This document shows positions 1 through 10,243 of a stretch of 39,781 bases of DNA, piece after piece. The DNA is from Chara braunii (taxonomy: Eukaryota > Streptophyta > Charophyceae > Charales > Characeae). Position 1 is the first letter of the stretch, and each line of letters begins with the position of its first letter. Position numbers and translations under genes: made by a program. The stretch lies in assembly GCA_003427395.1 (NCBI GenBank), contig BFEA01000211.1, forward strand, positions 801,311 to 841,091, in the 5' to 3' direction. The notes under the pieces are model-generated. The model searched no databases. It was not told where the DNA came from and saw only the letters and a program-made list of their open reading frames with translations.

Positions 1-304
1 CCCCATAAGTTGAGATATATGTCAAAATGTCCCTTAAAGATATGGGCACAGTGGAATGGCCTTTTCGACTGACATGTTTGTGTTATCGCCCTGTCAGGTG
101 GGTGTGCAATTTCTCTTGGTCAATTGCACCTACAAAACGTTGGCAACTGCCGGGGCATTTTGCAAAATTGGGCAGCGTCCAGTAGGGGTACATTGCAAAG
201 ATGGGGTCCAACTGATGGCTGGGGTGTTTCGCAAAATGTTTTTGTCATCGTCCTTCGCCGCAGCGTGGCTGTGGCGGGTCCACTTGTTTCTTTTCAAAAA
301 CGGT

Positions 305-422
305 AAAGGAAGCATGTTCATCACATATTCTTACCTTCAATACACTTTCGAGCAAGCACCGACAAAGGAAGCATGTTCATCACATATTCTTACCTTCAAT
401 ACACTTTCGAGCAAGCACCGAC
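305..422 (-). repeat. 59-bp tandem duplication covering an SCC2 splice donor
   Basis: Two nearly identical 59-bp units occupy 305-363 and 364-422. Each holds the last bases of the exon, the donor GTAAGAATATGTG and the first intron bases on the minus strand. The copies are almost perfect, so the event looks young. The exon-proximal donor at 393-392 preserves the reading frame. The distal donor would add 59 nt and change it. Confidence 0.9.
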
Positions 423-687
423 ACAGCAACTCGCAGCGCTGTCTCACAGCTCCAGTGATAGGAACAAAACCATTGTCAAGCTCCACCGCATTTCCCGCAC
501 TGCCATGCATCAAGCTTCGCTTGATCACTGTCACCATCGTTGTGTGGCTTGGCTGGGCACTTAAGACATCCACTAGTTGCTGCGCCTTCTCCACAATTGC
601 TTTTGACACTTCCCCTGTCTTCCCGCAAGGTGCTCCTCCTGATTCTGGATCAAACCAAAGTTCATACAAAGTCCTTGTCACAAGGTC
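394..687 (-). CDS. SCC2: SCC2 exon, last one visible in the window (HEAT-repeat region)
   Basis: This exon encodes 98 codons in phase 0 and follows the exon ending at 3491. It begins DLVTRTLYELWF, which matches the family block that starts DLV and leads to a hydrophobic ELWF/EFWF helix after the 'RIND/RVND' repeat. It then contains VTVIKR and a Cys-rich RQRCELLCRCLLE helix, also typical of plant SCC2. The acceptor is a T-rich tract ending in CAG (AG at 689-688) and the donor is AAG|GTAAGA (GT at 393-392). An exact tandem copy of the donor lies 59 bp further on at 334-333, because a 59-bp duplication covers the exon end. Using the first donor keeps the phase at 0; reading on to the second adds 59 nt and shifts the frame. 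The downstream exon lies outside the window. Confidence 0.9.
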
Positions 688-1598
688 CTGTCAAAGCATA
701 CACCCAATGACAACAAACGGGTAAAAATGAAGTTCAATGCAGCTGAAGAGCATGCACACCCATGAACGTTCGTTTCCCTGCTAAAACTTCCCAATGGGAT
801 CTTCTCCTTTTCACAACAAAGCTGCTAAAGGAAACTACAGAGGGCGATACTAGGAGCTTGGAGCGACATTGTGTTCCAGAGCCCGACTGTTTCTTGAGTT
901 CTAAGTTGGCACTGTAGCTAGGAAACAATTGGCGCCAACTCTGTGCATAAGCGCCTGCAGTTCTGACATCCTGCATTGCTCTTCAAGATTGTTGTTGGGT
1001 TCTCACCATGCCCCCTCTCCTTGGCTCTATGGTATCATGGGGATACAACTCTTGGTCTTGGGAAGTCCCAGATGAGTATCCTCAGGCATTTTGGAAAATG
1101 GTGCAAGACCTGCACCGGTGGCGAGATTACGTCTTCATAGCAGAAGTCAGGTGAACTCGATTCTGGTCATGGAAGTATGAAGGAGAGCGAAATGCAGATG
1201 TCCTGGGTATGTCTTACGCGGACAGGAGAAGTGAAAGCCAAAGCTGTGAGGTCGCTAAACCACCACAGGTCGCGCTTTCAATGTACCAGCATGGCAGCGA
1301 CCAGTTCGATTGTTCTGGAGACGAGATTTCATGTTAGACAAGATAGGGTCCTTGCTACTATCTGCCCATGTTCGAGCAGAAGATTCATTCTCATTTTGCA
1401 CATTTGGTGAGTGGTGGAGTGAGGCCCACTGTCTATGATTCCCACTGTTCTCAGCAGCATGACAGTTAACGATAGGAGAATAGAGAGAGTGTCAAGATGC
1501 CAGAATCCAGCGATACACTGCATGGCTGATTATCAGTGAGACTGTTGACCCGTAAAAGGACCATATGCAGCCACAGAGATGCAGATGCCTACAGGTCC

Positions 1599-1784
1599 TT
1601 AAAGCACCAGTACATGGGCACCTGGGCTGCAGGCCTGACACCTCATATTCTGGAGGCGCGAAACGAAACTGCGACCGCCGATGTAATTTATCAACGGCGG
1701 GCGCAACGTTTGACGTTTCGGCCTCGTTTTCTTGTGGCAACAAGTTTTGGACTGCAAGGCTGGGGCCTTGTACTGGTGGTTTAA
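1599..1784. mobile_element. TTAA-flanked TIR element, copy 1 (186 bp)
   Basis: The left end reads TTAAAGCACCAGTACA and the right end TGTACTGGTGGTTTAA. They are inverted repeats of 16 bp with one mismatch, each with TTAA outermost. The interior is short, has no ORF and differs from the interiors of the other two copies at 9249 and 27063. TTAA at both ends in all three copies is what piggyBac-type transposases leave. That superfamily assignment is inference, since no transposase is present. Inside the right TIR, the sequence GGGGCC next to the end is shared (inverted) with the left end of the 27063 copy. Confidence 0.8.
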
Positions 1785-2603
1785 AACTCACCAATGTCAA
1801 ACTCCTGCAGGTACTGGCACACCTGCACATCACTGGGTGGGTTGGGCTGGATCTTTTGTTGTTTGGTCACTTTCAAATCAAAAACTTCATTCCCACAAAA
1901 GAAATGGTGTTCAGTCTTTAGACTCTTTAGACATTGCCAACTGCTCCTGCAGCATGCTTGCCAATGGTAGCAACAGCATTGCCATGAGCCCACCTTGTCC
2001 TGATGATTACAACATGAGAGGGCGAGCGTCTTTTTCTACTCCCTCCTCTTCCTGCAAAGTAATCATCATCGTCATTATCACAACCATGAAGGACAGTGCT
2101 ATCAATTACCTTCTTTCCTACCAGAGCTTCGTCATCTTCTTCGTTTTCTTGTTTGCCTTCTTCTTCTTCCTCACATCATGGTCATCATGCAGCAGGGATC
2201 ATCAAGCCACGCAATCGTTTTCCATTTGTACAATTTTTTAATAGTTTTTAATAATTTTTATCTACCTTTTGTTTTCCAACTTTTGTGGGCTTCAAACTTT
2301 CAACCGTCCTTTCTCTTTCCCCCTCCTCTTCCTCCTTGCACCAGAATTTCCTCCAGCCGCAGTTGCAAGCAGATTATCTTCTTCTTTGCCTTCCGCCTTC
2401 ACATCCTAGTCGTTGTGCCGTAGGGTCCATCAAGCCATTACCATGACCGTCCATTTCTAATAGTTTCTATCCGGCTTTTGCTTTCCAACATTTTCCGGTT
2501 TAGAAACTTTTCACTGCATTGCATTCACAGTTCACCAGTGCAGGCGTCTTAACTTTTGAAGGTCACAATCCGTTGCTTCTCTCGGCTGAACTACCTTAGA
2601 ATT

Positions 2604-2874
2604 CTAGGCTACCAGAGTGGCTCGGGACCACATGCCTGGCGAGGCTTTACAAAACAAAAAAACAATTGTTATTTTAATATTTTATTTTATTTTTTACTTC
2701 AAATTTGGTAAAGAATTCTGATGTGACCCTGAGGAAAAAGTTGTTCAGTTTATTTTTTTGCATAATTTATAATTATTATTATTATTTTTTGCTTGCTGGG
2801 ATGTTCTATGGTCCTTGCACGGCCACGCAGCCTGGGCAAACAAGGTGACCCATGCGGCCCGGCTGGTAGCCTAG
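2604..2874. mobile_element. MITE with perfect 8-bp target duplication (271 bp)
   Basis: The element starts CTAGGCTACCAG and ends CTGGTAGCCTAG, a perfect 12-bp terminal inverted repeat. It is flanked by the direct repeat TTAGAATT at 2596-2603 and 2875-2882. An 8-bp target duplication with short TIRs fits hAT-type non-autonomous elements; Mutator-like elements (8-9 bp, usually longer TIRs) are less likely. The interior is AT-rich, has no ORF and resembles 19225-19485, which ends in the same TIR. Confidence 0.88.
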
Positions 2875-3490
2875 TTAGAATTCAACTTTAAAAACGTGAG
2901 GAAATTCGAAACTCGGAAACAAAAGGAAAAGCAGACAATCACAAGGAAAAACTGTAGACAAATTAAAACAATACTATACAGACCAGACAAGGACATCAGA
3001 GAACTAGAAAGAGCACCGGAAGTTCCGGAACAATGGGGCTGGAACGTACCAACCCCATGAACTGGTGATGCAGCTTTCCAGTGAAAGCCCGTGCCCGAGT
3101 TGCATCCCATATTACTGTGGCGCTGTCATAACCCCACTTTAGCTATTTGCGTAAAGCTGAGTTGTTTTTTTGGGTGGTTTTGCAGAAACACAAAGTCTGA
3201 GGACATTGATTTAAAGCTCGAGTATGTTGCGTACATCGTTTTGATTTTCTACCACAGGTCAACAACGAAATAATTGATTTATTGTAGCCTAACAATTCCA
3301 AGCAGAGTGTGTACCAAGCGGGCCCCCCACCACATGGGACCCTCTGCTACTTCCTTGACCATATTCTTTCCCGTGGATTTGGGCAGTCCATGAACAACAT
3401 AAGCTATGCATCCAGTGGTACGCATCTCCGACAGTGATGCTAAACAACTAAAAGGCAAGTTCCTGGAAACCCATCGAAAAAGCAACTTAC

Positions 3491-3655
3491 TTGAATTGTC
3501 TGCTCATCATCATTTATTCTGGATATGAGACGTGTACAGGCATCTGTTGTCTTTGGGAACTTCGGCTGCACACAAACATCACGAATGATCTTTATGACTC
3601 GCTTGCGAACACTGACACCTGTATCCATTATCCGCTCCGCAATCTTGTCATAGTA
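3491..3655 (-). CDS. SCC2: SCC2 exon (HEAT repeats, 55 codons)
   Basis: Phase-0 exon of 165 nt encoding [20 protein letters not shown] and continuing through an IRDVC helix to [10 protein letters not shown]. This is one of the most conserved blocks of the SCC2/NIPBL/Mis4 family, the '[14 protein letters not shown]' HEAT repeat followed by an ISR.ND.E motif. The acceptor reads GTCGACAG before TACTAT. The donor is CAA|GTAAGT, a strong consensus. It joins the preceding exon (ending LLQ at 8899) and the following one (starting DLV at 687) without loss of frame. Confidence 0.95.
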
Positions 3656-3799
3656 CTGTCGACAACGCAACACCAATCAGCACAACAGCCACAAAGTATT
3701 GACCCAAGTTAGATTGCAATCTTCGTATTCGAGAATCTTGTCGTAGTACTCGTCGCATGGAATTTTCACACAAGCCCCATGTGAAATGGTGTTGGCAGG

Positions 3800-5030
3800 C
3801 ACTCACCTGCTTTGCACTTTGTAGTTCAGGCAGCTAAAAGGGCCTTTACCCGATATAGGCCTCAGGCCTTGTAAAAATAGAGCAGCGCGGGCCTTGTAAA
3901 AGTAAAGCATTGTGAAAAGGTATCTTGCCAGGGCTCAGAAACGTGAAAACAGGTCAAAAGTCAAGTTCTCTATCAACAGGCACATCTAAATCTAAGGCAA
4001 AGGGCATTGTCAAAAGACTTACCTGTTCACCAGGAGATGTGTATGTCATGTCTGTTCGAGTAAGGGTGTGTCTGTACGTGTAGGCAGTGTACCTGTTCGT
4101 GCAATGGAAAGTGCCTGTTCAAGTAGTAAATGTGTCTGTTCGTTTAGAGTTGTGCCTGTCCAAAAGTGAAGTCAGTAGGCACAGTCCCAGTTCTGGTCTA
4201 AGTCAAGAGGTCAGTCCAGATCCAGACTTTCAAGTCCAAATCCAGGCCGAAGTGCCTCAGCAGCAGTTGAATCTCATTGGGACTGTACTGGGACACATGC
4301 AATGCAGGGTCTGGGACAAAAGGAGAGGCTGAATTGAGCCAATGCAGACCCAGCGAGGAGTGGCCAGCACTATAAAAAGAGCTGCCTGCCTCATTCCTCG
4401 CCAGATCTCCACTGGCTGCAATGCGTGGAAGTGCTGGTGCACTTGTGCGCTGAGTCAGGAGGAGCAGCGCTGGAGGAGAAGACGCGCTGGAGGGAGGAAG
4501 ATGCCTGTACGCTGGAAGTGATGCAGCCATAGCTGCCCAGCGAGTTAGCATTAGTAGTAGAGGGTTAGTATGTAGCTATGAGTAGTATCCAGAGTAGATC
4601 CTCATGAGTATTGAAGTGTGTGTATGCATCATAGGAGGAAGGGATTGAGGCTGAGAGTGTTCATTCAAGGTTTGGCTATGGAAGGTACTTACCTGAGTTG
4701 GTTGTGACCTGCAGAGGTGGCGCTGATGAGTAGTGACCACGTTGATGATTTGGAGACTATCTGCAAGGGTAGCACTGATTCACTGGAAGGCATATTGATG
4801 AGTTGGCAAGATATTGGTGTTGCGCTGATGAGCGCTGGACTCAGGGGAACTTTGAAACACTTTGTATTCATATTTCTGATAATATAAACTGTGAAACTCG
4901 GTCCTCATCTTCTCTATCTTTGTCTATTGTCAGACTACTGTTCATTGTGTGTGGGAGTACGATGCATGGCATGTACACACTTGCGTGAGATGGTCCCCAG
5001 GACCCATGCACAGCAGAGCACCTGTCTTGC
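3800..5030 (+). mobile_element. Possible solo LTR or LTR fragment
   Basis: The region has the internal order of an LTR. It starts with an upstream stretch of short degenerate repeats built on CTGTTCG (4045-4160). A CCAAT box at 4339-4343 and TATAAAAAGA at 4371-4380 follow. Then comes a transcribed-looking segment ending near 4880-4960 with ATAATATAAACTGTGAAACT and a T-rich tract. No exact ends, target duplication or second copy were found, so this is inference. It could also be an unrelated cryptic promoter. Confidence 0.3.
4339..4380 (+). promoter_or_regulatory. CCAAT and TATA boxes, candidate Pol II core promoter
   Basis: CCAAT at 4339-4343 lies 27 bp before TATAAAAAGA at 4371-4380, a good match to a TATA box on the plus strand, antisense to SCC2. 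A transcription start would be expected near 4400-4410. No plus-strand gene follows, so the likeliest owner is a retrotransposon LTR. Confidence 0.4.
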
Positions 5031-5567
5031 AGCAAATGAACAAGAACATTCAACTAGCAGACATGCAGAGTTGCAAACAGTGCAAAGCAGGCACAAGACT
5101 AAAGCAATAGAGGGAAAAAAAATGAAAAATATCTGAGTGGGGAACCGGGCCGCCCGGGTGACAGACCGCGGCCCGGGGGATGTCCCGGGGGGCCTGGCCG
5201 GGCAGGGCACCCGGTTGGGGGCCGGGCCCCCCCAGCGCACTCACCTGCCGGGGGTTTCCGGACACTCTTTCGGCTGCTGCCTGCGGGCCTACCGCATCCA
5301 ACCGGCCCCAAAAAACCTCAGCGTCGGGCCCGGTAGGCCTGCTTTGTTTTTTGAATTTTTTGTCAGCTCTGTGGCCGTCGATCCTCCATGACCGACGGCC
5401 ACATAGCCGTGGGATCTTGGCACCGAACTCCCTCCCCCCCCCTTCAAACCTTCGATCAGCTGGGGTGGTCTGCCACTTGCCCCCCAGCACGATCCCAGTT
5501 GCCAACCTCCTCCTGCTGCGCCGTCGCCCGTCGCCATCATCATCAGGTGTGCAGCTCCTGCTGCTCC

Positions 5568-5845
5568 GACGAAGGCCCCAACTGTCCTGCTGATGCTGCT
5601 ACGACGAAGGCCCCGACTGTCCTGCTGCTGCTGCTACGACGAAGGCCCTGGTGCTAGGACGAAGGAGCCGTTCTTCTTCTTCTTCTTCTTCTTCTTCTTC
5701 TTCTTCTTCTTCTTCTTCTTCGTGCCCGTCGCCATCGCCATCAGGTGTGCAACGAAGGCCCCGACTGTCCTGCCGCTGCTGCTACAACAAAGGCCCCGGC
5801 TGTCCTGCTGCTGCTGCTACAACGAAGGCCCCGACGAAGGCGCTG
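5568..5845 (+). repeat. 35-bp minisatellite interrupted by (TTC)n
   Basis: Units starting GACGAAGGCCCC and ending in (GCT)n-AC recur at 5568, 5603 and 5638, exactly 35 bp apart. After a TTC tract (5671-5721) they recur again at about 5750-5845 as slightly diverged copies. Long open frames here are only translations of the repeat. Confidence 0.85.
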
Positions 5846-7302
5846 TTCTTCTTCTTCTTCTTCTTCTTCTTCTTCTTCTTCTTCTTCTTCTCCTTCTTCT
5901 TCTAGTTCGTCAACATTCGGTAGGTGACGTGGGACACGACAGGTTACCGAAAAAAAAAAAACATGACCGCCCTCTGCCCCCTACTTCTCCCCTCGTCTTC
6001 TTCTACTCCTTTTCTCCTCGTCATCATCTCGTCTTCCACTTCTTCCCCTCCTCCCCCTCGCGTTTTCATCTTTCCCCTCGACCTTTCTTGATCTTCTTCT
6101 TCTTTCCCTCCTCACCTCTCTCTCGTCTTCCACTTCTTCCCCTCCTCCTCATCGCGTTTTCATCTTTCCCCTCGACCTTTCTTGATCTTCTTCTTCCCCT
6201 CCTCACCTCTCTTCTTCTTCTTCTTCTCTCCTCACTAGGTCTTCTTCTCTCCTTTTCTTCTTCCCCTCCTTCCCTACTCCTTGCTGCCTTTCTCCATACC
6301 CTACCGCCGCCGCTATCGCAGCCATACTTCCCCATCTTCTTCTTCTTCTTCTTCTTCTCCCCTCATTAGGTCTTCTCTCCTCGTCTTCTTCTTCCCCTCC
6401 TTCCCTACTCCTCCCTGCCTTNCTACTCCTCCCTGCCTTTCTCCATACCCTACCGCCGTCGCCATACCCTATCTCAGCCATACTTCTTCCCCATCTTCTT
6501 CTTCTTCTTCTTCTTCTTCTTCTTCTAGATCATTCGGCAGGTCACATGAGATACGGCAGGCCGTCCACCTACGACCCCTCCACTCCCCCCCTACTTGGCT
6601 CATCTTCTTCTTCTTCTTCTCTCCTCCTCCTTCTCTCCTCCTCCTCCTCCACTCGTCTTCTTCTGCTTCCCCTCGTCCAGCTCGCGCTTTCATCTTCCTC
6701 CGTAACCTTTCATCTTCGTCTTCCCATTCTCCCCCACTCGTTTTTTTTCTCTTCTTCTTCTTCTTCTTCTTCTTCTTCTTCCAGTTCGTCGACATTCGGT
6801 AGGTCACGTGAGACCCGTTAGGTTGGAAAAAAAAAAAAACGAAGGCCGTCCTCCTCCCCCTCCTTCTTTGGTCATCTTCTTCTCCTTCTTTTCTCCTCGT
6901 CTTCCACTTCTTCCCCTCCTCCCCCTCGCGTTTTCATCTTTCCCCTCGACCTTTCTTCTTCTTCTTCTTCTTCTTCTTCTTCTTCTTCTTCTTCTTCTCC
7001 TCCTCCTGCTTCTTCTTCTTCTTCCAGTTCGTCGACTTTCGGTGGGTCACACGAGACACGTTAGGTTAAAAAAAAAAAAAAAATTAAAAAATTGAAGGAC
7101 GTCCTCCTCCCCCTCCTTCGGTCATCTTCTTCTTCTCCTTCTTCTCTCCTCGTCGTCCTCTCGTCTTCTTCTTCCCCTCCTCGCCCTTGCGTTTTCATCT
7201 TTCTCCTCGACCTTTCTTCATCTTCTTCTTCTTCCCCTCCTCACCTCTCTTCTTCTTCTTCTTCTTCTTCTTCTTCTTCTTCTTCTTCTTCTTCTTCTTC
7301 CT
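5671..7302 (+). repeat. (TTC)n tracts in a higher-order repeat
   Basis: Pure TTC tracts lie at 5671-5721, 5846-5903, about 6335-6358, 6497-6526, 6748-6782, 6954-7006 and 7251-7302. Three tracts end in a shared module that starts AGTTCGTC(G/A)AC at 5903, 6782 and 7026. It continues through GTAGGTCACGTGAGAC or a variant to a poly(A) run. A fourth, shorter version is at about 6533. One ambiguous base (N) is at 6422. Confidence 0.85.
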
Positions 7303-7370
7303 CCCCCCTCATTAGGTCTTCTTCTCTCCTCGTCTTCTTCTTCCCCTCCTTCCCTACTCCTCCCTGCCTT

Positions 7371-7720
7371 TCTCCATCCTCCATCCTCCATCCCTCCCTC
7401 CCTCAATCCCATCTCGCCACCCTCCATCATCCATCCATCCATCACTTCCTCCATCCCATCTCACCATTCTCCATCCTCGATCATCCATCCCTCCCTCCCT
7501 CCATCCCATCTCACCATCCTCCATCCATCCTCTCACCATCCTCCATCCTCCATCCTCCATCCCTCCATCCCATCTTGCCATCCTCCATCCTCCATCCCAT
7601 CTCGACATTCTCCATCCTCCATCCTCCATCCTTCATCCCTCCCTCCATCTCATCTCGTCATCCTCCATCATCCATCATACATCCATCCATCGATCACTAC
7701 CCCCCTCCCTCCATCCATCC
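7371..7720 (+). repeat. CCATCC/CCTCCATC minisatellite
   Basis: About 350 bp of irregular tandem CCATCCTCCATC and CCCATCTC units. The strand is strongly pyrimidine-biased. Open frames on both strands here are low-complexity translations and are not genes. Confidence 0.85.
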
Positions 7721-8168
7721 CATCAGCAGACATCAGAGCAGCAGGCAACAAACATGCAGAGCACCCAACCCAGTACATATAGGGTGACATACATTCATCA
7801 TACAGCAGGCAACATACAGGCTCCCAGACACCCCCCCCAACCCCAGCACCCCCCACCCCCCCCCAAAACCAAAATTTTATTGCAGATTCGGGGTCCTCTC
7901 GCCGAGCGCAGAACGACCCCAGTTCCAAAAAAAAAATAAAAAAAATTATGGGCGTTTTTCTGGCCCGCCCGGTTTACCCAGGCGGCCCCCTGGGGCCTGC
8001 CCGGCCGGGCGGCGTCCTCACTCAGAAAAATAAATATGATTAACTTTGAAGTTTGAACTTTCAATGAAGTAATTTAAGTTCATAACTTCATAAAGTTCAT
8101 ATAACTTTAAGTTCGAATTTTGCAGTTCAATTCAGAACGGCAGAGTCTTCAGACTCGCAGCACTGTCA

Positions 8169-8171
<3 letters not shown>

Positions 8172-8229
<58 letters not shown>
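8172..8229 (+). repeat. (CT)n microsatellite
   Basis: Uninterrupted CT dinucleotides, about 29 units, inside an SCC2 intron. On the gene's strand this is (GA)n. Confidence 0.97.
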
Positions 8230-8231
<2 letters not shown>

Positions 8232-8898
8232 CCTGCTTGCTCGAGGGCACGTCGAAACGGCCGCTTTGAAATTGCCCGGGCCTGTGAAACCCGCCACCCC
8301 AAAAAACCTGCAGTGTCTTGCGTCCGGACCTTAAGGCCCTGTCCGGTGGGGTGAAGCGACACTGAATAATCACCCCCTTTTTTTTTTTTTTGCCCTGGGG
8401 CCTCCATCCGGACATCAGGACCGGACACCGGACCGGGAAATGTTGTTCCGGACTGTCTGGAACCCGGTCCGGACCTCCGGTCGGTTATCATGCAAAACAG
8501 CCACTGCGAACTTGAAAAGGGGATGAGATATTCAACAGAGGTTTGTAGACCATCCGGAGCCATACACCTTGTTGCAAGAGGAAGTTACAGGTGACTTCTC
8601 GAAACTGCACTGCCCTTAGATCAACAAAGAATTAGTACGAAATCGACCAGGAACCACGTTGTTGAATGCTCCATTCCCACTTGTTTCAAATAGTGACATC
8701 ATAGTGCTGTATCTAATCCTTATTGTTTTGGGGCTACTTGTTTCAAATATTGCGCTTCTGGCTCTGCTACTGTATGACTGGAGAGGTCACAACTTTGCCA
8801 TCATAGTGCTGAACATCACTCCGAACTTCAAAGACATGGAAACACAAAGCAAACACTGGACCTTACTCTAACTATGCCGGTGTACAGGAAGTTCATAC

Positions 8899-9057
8899 CT
8901 GAAGCAAATATTCTGGGTGGTTTGTAATATGCTTCCCCACCAGCTCCAAAGCTGCTTCGCGCACAGAAATAGCAGAGTCCAAGAATCGCCCTTCAACAGC
9001 TTTCTGGACTTGGACATCTCCAAGCACAGAAGGATCTGCTTCAATCACTGCACCAAC
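8899..9057 (-). CDS. SCC2: SCC2 exon (HEAT repeats, 53 codons)
   Basis: Phase-0 exon of 159 nt. It starts [14 protein letters not shown] and continues [20 protein letters not shown], then ends NHPEYLLQ. The 'EADP.VL' turn and 'DS..SVREAA.EL.G' helix are hallmark SCC2/NIPBL motifs and sit directly before the TGVSVRKR repeat encoded by the next exon. The acceptor is GGTCCAG and the donor is CAG|GTATGA. The left end of a TTAA element lies 192 bp upstream of the acceptor. Confidence 0.95.
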
Positions 9058-9248
9058 CTGGACCATGAGACACAAACACAGGCATTCATACTTAAACCAC
9101 AACTATCTCCTGAAATAATCAGGCCAACTCCTGCAGACAGGACAAGAAACCTGTGGTCAGCAGAATCAAGCAGATTGTCAATCCAATGGAGCATAGGAAA
9201 AAGGGCAGGCCTTCTTGTAACCAGGGTGGCGTTAAAAGGTAGTGGTGA

Positions 9249-9440
9249 TTAAACCACCAGTACATTTGACAGCCATTTTTCTCTGATGCGGCTGTATGCG
9301 CGCCGCAAGTTTCGGGGGCCGGCCTACTGGAGAAAATGGCTACCAGCACCAGCCAAAAGAAGGGACACGCTGGTTCGTTTTTTTTGGTGCGCAGGGCATT
9401 TTCAGGCTCAGCTGGGGGGTCAAAAGTACTGGTGGTTTAA
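9249..9440. mobile_element. TTAA-flanked TIR element, copy 2 (192 bp)
   Basis: The left end is TTAAACCACCAGTACAT and the right end is AGTACTGGTGGTTTAA, a perfect 15-bp inverted repeat including the outer TTAA. No ORF is present. Apart from the TIRs, the interior is unlike copies 1 and 3. Confidence 0.85.
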
Positions 9441-9951
9441 ATGAACAGAACATCATCAGCAACCTCTTTCACTCTGTGTGGCCCTGGAACAGTGCACGCA
9501 TTACCTCCCTGGCAGACATTTTGAAGTAAGATCCAACCATGAGACATGAACCAAGACACAGCCCACACTTTCTGATGCGCTCAAGTATTGCGTACAAGTC
9601 ATAGACATTTATGACTTCACTCTGAAGCATGAGAAAGGAGAGCACAATACAGTAGTGCTGATGCTTAATCGAGACGAGCACACTTCCTAGGTGCACCGGT
9701 GACCTAGACGGACGTACACATCGCCAGGTGGTAGAATCCAACCAAGGACACAGCATGCTTAGTAAACTTGTCAGATACCTCAACGCTCAAGATAGAAGGG
9801 TGAGCGACGAGTATAGGATGGTAGAGGGATAGTTGCCCGTGAGTAAGGATGGGTTTGATAGCTCTGTGTACCCATGAACGAGTCTCATAGGTGTCTGCTG
9901 CTAGGAGAGTGCCATGATTCTATGGGTCACTTTGGGTGCAAAGAAAACCTA

Positions 9952-10081
9952 CTCTAATGTCTCCCCTGCTCTTCTGTCTTGAGGCACATTGACAAGCTCC
10001 TGCAGATCTAAACTTGCTCTAATCTCTCCCCTGCTCTTCCGTCTTGAGGTACATTGACAACCTCCTGCAGATCTACCGGAC
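9952..10081 (+). repeat. 65-bp tandem duplication
   Basis: CTCTAAT(G/C)TCTCCCCTGCTC at 9952 recurs at 10017. The copies continue in parallel through CTTGAGG(C/T)ACATTGACAA to CTCCTGCAGATCTA with a few substitutions. Confidence 0.9.
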
Positions 10082-10243
10082 AGCAGTTGCAGGCACCAGC
10101 GCCAGGCAGAACAACCCACCCAGCCCTAGTTGAAGCTATGTCCGACAAACCTTGTTGTACAGGCACTTCGGACACCAGGCATGTTCTTTCACCTACTTAC
10201 CCCATGCGGTATCCCATCTCGTTCCCCAGAATAAGAAGTGTCT

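Larger units (their letters stand above)
688..3490 (-). other. SCC2 intron (2803 bp) with two small inverted-repeat elements
   Basis: The borders are GTAAGT at 3490 and a T-rich tract ending CAG at 688. The intron carries the TTAA-flanked element at 1599-1784 and the 8-bp-TSD MITE at 2604-2874. Positions 2040-2460 are pyrimidine-rich. I see no other coding sequence; the open frame at 3279-3485 is intronic because the flanking exons join directly in phase 0. Confidence 0.85.
5132..8025. mobile_element. GC-ended block, candidate 2.9-kb element built of satellites
   Basis: The left end has CTGAGTG (5133-5139) followed by GC-rich CCGGGCCGCCCGGG. The right end, inverted, has CACTCAG (8019-8025) preceded by similarly GC-rich sequence. 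The flanks share AAAAATA at 5125-5131 and 8026-8032, which may be a 7-bp target duplication, although A-rich sequence makes chance matches easy. The interior holds a 35-bp minisatellite, (TTC)n tracts and CCATCC repeats but no credible gene. Confidence 0.35.
3656..8898 (-). other. SCC2 intron (5243 bp), repeat-rich
   Basis: The borders are GTATGA at 8898 and ACAG at 3656. Contents: a candidate LTR fragment at about 3800-5030, a GC-ended satellite block at 5132-8025, a CT microsatellite at 8172-8229, and a GC-rich stretch at 8260-8490 with many CCGGAC motifs. The rest, 8500-8890, is unremarkable. No other gene was recognised. Confidence 0.85.

Noticed and set aside
3279-3485. Minus-strand 68-codon frame just after the 3491 exon
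   Set aside because: The [10 protein letters not shown] exon joins DLVTRTLYELWF directly; this frame begins beyond the GTAAGT donor.
4718-4862. CTGATGAG motifs (near 4718 and 4825) with GAAAC downstream, like a hammerhead ribozyme
   Set aside because: Stem II between CTGATGA and GAAAC does not pair and no stem I/III partners were found.
5593-6369. 258-codon open frame in the TTC region
   Set aside because: It is a translation of TTC/CTC satellites (Phe/Ser/Leu/Pro runs) and similar frames exist in other phases.
7092-7787. 231-codon open frame
   Set aside because: Encodes only TTC and CCATCC repeats.
8659-8871. 70-codon hydrophobic open frame resembling a membrane segment
   Set aside because: Lies in an SCC2 intron, has no recognisable family and contains short internal repeats; hydrophobicity follows from T-rich sequence.
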